The notes below the pieces were generated by a model. It was not told the DNA's origin, searched no databases, and saw only the letters and a program-made list of their open reading frames with translations. This document shows positions 62,471-64,000 of a stretch of DNA of 64,000 nucleotides, piece after piece (positions within the stretch are counted from its first letter, which is position 1; each line of letters begins with the position of its first letter). The DNA comes from Nocardioides solisilvae (lineage in GTDB: Bacteria; Actinomycetota; Actinomycetes; Propionibacteriales; Nocardioidaceae), in assembly GCF_003194625.1 (NCBI RefSeq), contig NZ_QHKX01000003.1:558001-622000 (forward strand). Reading direction: 5' to 3'. Made by a program: the position numbers and the translations under genes.

Positions 62471-63831
62471 GGCTGGGTGACCTGGATGGTGACTCCGTCC
62501 CCGAGGTCGATGATGGCACCGGGGATCAGCTGGACGGCGATGCCCGGCTGGAGGTCCTCGGGCGGCAGGCCCGGCTGGACCAGCAGCGTGCCGTTGGTGG
62601 AGCCCAGGTCGGTGGCGACCGCCGTGCCGTGGTCCACCCCCGAGCCGGGACGGATCTCCAGGTGGGTCGAGGAGACCTCCTGGTGCGGGCTGGGGACGGT
62701 GACGAGCTGGGGCTGGTCGCCCGGGGCGAACCGGCGGGCCTCCGGCGCCCGCCCGATGAGGACGGCGCGGTCGACGTCGGTCGTGGTGCCGTGCGAGAAG
62801 ACGAGGCGAGCCACGGGGCGTGCGGTGACCTTCGGGGCCTGCGGCTGGCCCGGGATGCCGGACGGCGGCTGCTCGACGGGCTGGCCGAGCTGGGTCAGGC
62901 CGTCGTGCTCGGGGCCGCGACCGACCGCGGGCTGCGCCCCGGTCGGCGGCGCCTGGTCGCCCACCCGGGGCACGGAGACGGGCGGCACCGTGGGCAGCGG
63001 GGGCACCGTGGGCATCCCCGGCACCGGGGTCGGGACGACGCCCGCGACGCCAGGGGCTCCCGGGGCCCCGGCGGACGCGGGCTGGTCGGGGGCGGGCTGG
63101 TGGGGGGTGGGCAGGTCGGGCCCGGCGCGCTCGGGGTCGGGCTGTGCCGGACCGTCCAGGGTCGGGTCGAGGGTGGGCTCGTGGTCGTCGAACGGCTCGG
63201 GCTCGGGGTCCGGCTCGACGACCGGCTCGGGCTCCGGCTCGGGCTCCGGCTCGACGACCGGCTCGGGCTCCGGCTCGGGCTCCGGCTCGGACACCGGGAC
63301 GGCCGCCTCCCCGGCTGCGGCGTCGGCGGCGGAGTCGGCCGTGGAGTCGGCTGCGACGTCGGCCGCGGAGTCGGCCGCGACGTCGGCTGCGACGTCGTCG
63401 GCACCCCAGACCAGCGACCCCACGCGCAACAGACCGGGGCCCACGGGCGCCGGCAGGCCCCGCTCGCCGGCGTCCGGCAGCGTGGCCACGAGGGACTCGA
63501 CGCCGCTGAAGGTGCGCTCCGTCCAGACCCGGTCGCCGGCCACGACCTCGTTCGCGCCGTCCTCGGAGCGGACCGAGAGGGCCGCCGACCCGCGGACCAG
63601 CACCCGGGCGGAGCGTCCGGCCGCGGCTACCAGCACGAAGTCGGGCACGGCCTGCAGACCGTCGGCGAGGAGCTGGTCGAGGACCACCTCGAAGCGCGCC
63701 CCGTCGTCCACGGTGGCCCACAGCGCGGCGGCGCGAGCCTTCTCGCGGCCGGGCAGCAGGACGGTCAGCTCGGGTCCGAGCACCGCCAGCCACGTGCCGG
63801 TCGAGCTCGAGCGGTTCTTCACGTCGTTCAC
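62467..63831 (-). CDS. FHA domain protein with acidic Glu-Pro linker
   Basis: A 454-residue cytoplasmic protein. Residues about 10-75 (TWLAVLGPELTVLLPG, LWATVDDGARFEVVLDQLL) resemble the N-terminal domain of the FHA protein at 29484-30818. The middle holds an Ala/Asp repeat (DVAADSAADVAADSTADSA) and Glu-Pro repeats, probably extended. The C-terminus is an FHA domain (AVLIGRAPEAR, SPHQEVSSTHLEIRPGSG, DLGSTNGTLL). It begins at GTG 63831, overlapping the PP2C stop (GTGA), so phosphatase, reader and RDD-FHA are made from one coupled operon. Confidence 0.88.
   Translation of the reverse strand: MNDVKNRSSSTGTWLAVLGPELTVLLPGREKARAAALWATVDDGARFEVVLDQLLADGLQAVPDFVLVAAAGRSARVLVRGSAALSVRSEDGANEVVAGDRVWTERTFSGVESLVATLPDAGERGLPAPVGPGLLRVGSLVWGADDVAADVAADSAADVAADSTADSAADAAAGEAAVPVSEPEPEPEPEPVVEPEPEPEPEPVVEPDPEPEPFDDHEPTLDPTLDGPAQPDPERAGPDLPTPHQPAPDQPASAGAPGAPGVAGVVPTPVPGMPTVPPLPTVPPVSVPRVGDQAPPTGAQPAVGRGPEHDGLTQLGQPVEQPPSGIPGQPQAPKVTARPVARLVFSHGTTTDVDRAVLIGRAPEARRFAPGDQPQLVTVPSPHQEVSSTHLEIRPGSGVDHGTAVATDLGSTNGTLLVQPGLPPEDLQPGIAVQLIPGAIIDLGDGVTIQVTQP
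63186..63300. repeat. GC-rich repeats encoding Glu-Pro runs in the FHA gene
   Basis: The hexamer GGCTCC/GGCTCG pattern repeats with two copies of a longer unit containing GACGACCGGCTC. It encodes EPEPEPEPEPVV-type runs and is prone to slippage. Confidence 0.75.
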
Positions 63832-64000
63832 GGCAAGGCCCCCAGTTTCGTCTCGAGGCTCAGCTTCTGCTGCTGGGCGTCGTAGGCGTGCTCCTTCGCC
63901 AATCCCACCACATCCACCACCACGGCCGTCGCGTTGTCGCGTCCACCGGCCGCCAGGGCGGCCGCGACCAGCTGCTCGGCGGCGTCCCGCGGGTCCTCGT
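63828..64000 (-). CDS. PP2C-family Ser/Thr phosphatase, 5' part beyond the right edge
   Basis: Only the last 57 codons are inside the window. They read as the end of a PP2C phosphatase: AAEQLVAAALAAGGRDNATA followed by VVVDVVGL, where GGxDN[AV]T carries the metal-binding Asp, then a short tail (AQQQKLSLETKLGALP). It would reverse Ser/Thr kinase phosphorylation. Its TGA overlaps the start of the FHA gene (GTGA). The catalytic kinase it opposes may be the one at 30815-32257 or one beyond the edge. Confidence 0.88.
   Translation of the reverse strand, partial: EDPRDAAEQLVAAALAAGGRDNATAVVVDVVGLAKEHAYDAQQQKLSLETKLGALP

Overview
The window comes from a very GC-rich actinobacterium, most likely a member of the Nocardioidaceae (Nocardioides-like). 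The evidence is the ribosomal protein (r-protein) gene order, a zinc-free S4 alongside zinc-type S14 and L36, a mycothiol-dependent isomerase-like protein, DUF3027 and DUF2530 proteins, and many apparently leaderless genes with a TANNNT box 6-7 nt before the start codon. No rRNA, tRNA, CRISPR array, insertion sequence or prophage was seen. Two genes run off the edges: a PucR/CdaR regulator on the left and a PP2C phosphatase on the right.

Layout. 1-6.2 kb: a regulator divergent from a complete branched-chain amino-acid/amide ABC operon (livG-livF-livH-livM-livK). 6.2-14 kb: an FAD disulfide reductase-like enzyme, a lipoprotein sortase, an RsmC-like methyltransferase coupled to truA, an ArsR-SRPBCC-DinB-like operon with a clear operator, a DUF2786 protein, a PfkB kinase and a GntR regulator. 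14-18 kb: the alpha operon (infA-rpmJ-rpsM-rpsK-rpsD-rpoA-rplQ). 18.3-32.3 kb: a large inserted locus with a transglutaminase-like membrane protein, a DUF58 protein, a MoxR ATPase, a 2087-residue membrane-anchored Ig-like/FN3 protein, and divergently an FHA protein and a transmembrane Ser/Thr kinase. 32.3-45 kb: map, adk, secY, then the spc and S10 operons back to rpsJ. 45-48.3 kb: trmB, AraC, VOC and ilvA. 48.4-52.9 kb: the str operon (rpsL-rpsG-fusA-tuf). 52.8-59.1 kb: an MFS exporter with its MarR regulator, an AzgA-type purine permease, DUF2530, DUF3027 and a second MFS protein. 59.2-64 kb: a cold-shock protein, a HAD-LarE fusion, an RDD-FHA protein, a second FHA protein and the PP2C phosphatase.

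How the parts fit. The r-protein genes form the usual S10-spc-alpha set but are interrupted: 14 kb of envelope and signalling genes separate map from infA, and 4.2 kb of accessory genes separate rplQ from truA. Several junctions within the r-protein runs carry strong hairpins without a U-tract, which may set transcript ratios. The kinase/FHA/MoxR/DUF58/TgpA/giant surface protein locus at 18-32 kb and the PP2C/FHA/RDD-FHA genes at 61-64 kb contain complementary halves of a phospho-signalling circuit. They are the best candidate for a coherent, poorly described system. Its transglutaminase-like protein has Asp where the catalytic Cys is expected, and its kinase lacks threonine in the activation segment. 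The HAD-LarE fusion is a second unusual gene. All functions are inferred from sequence alone.
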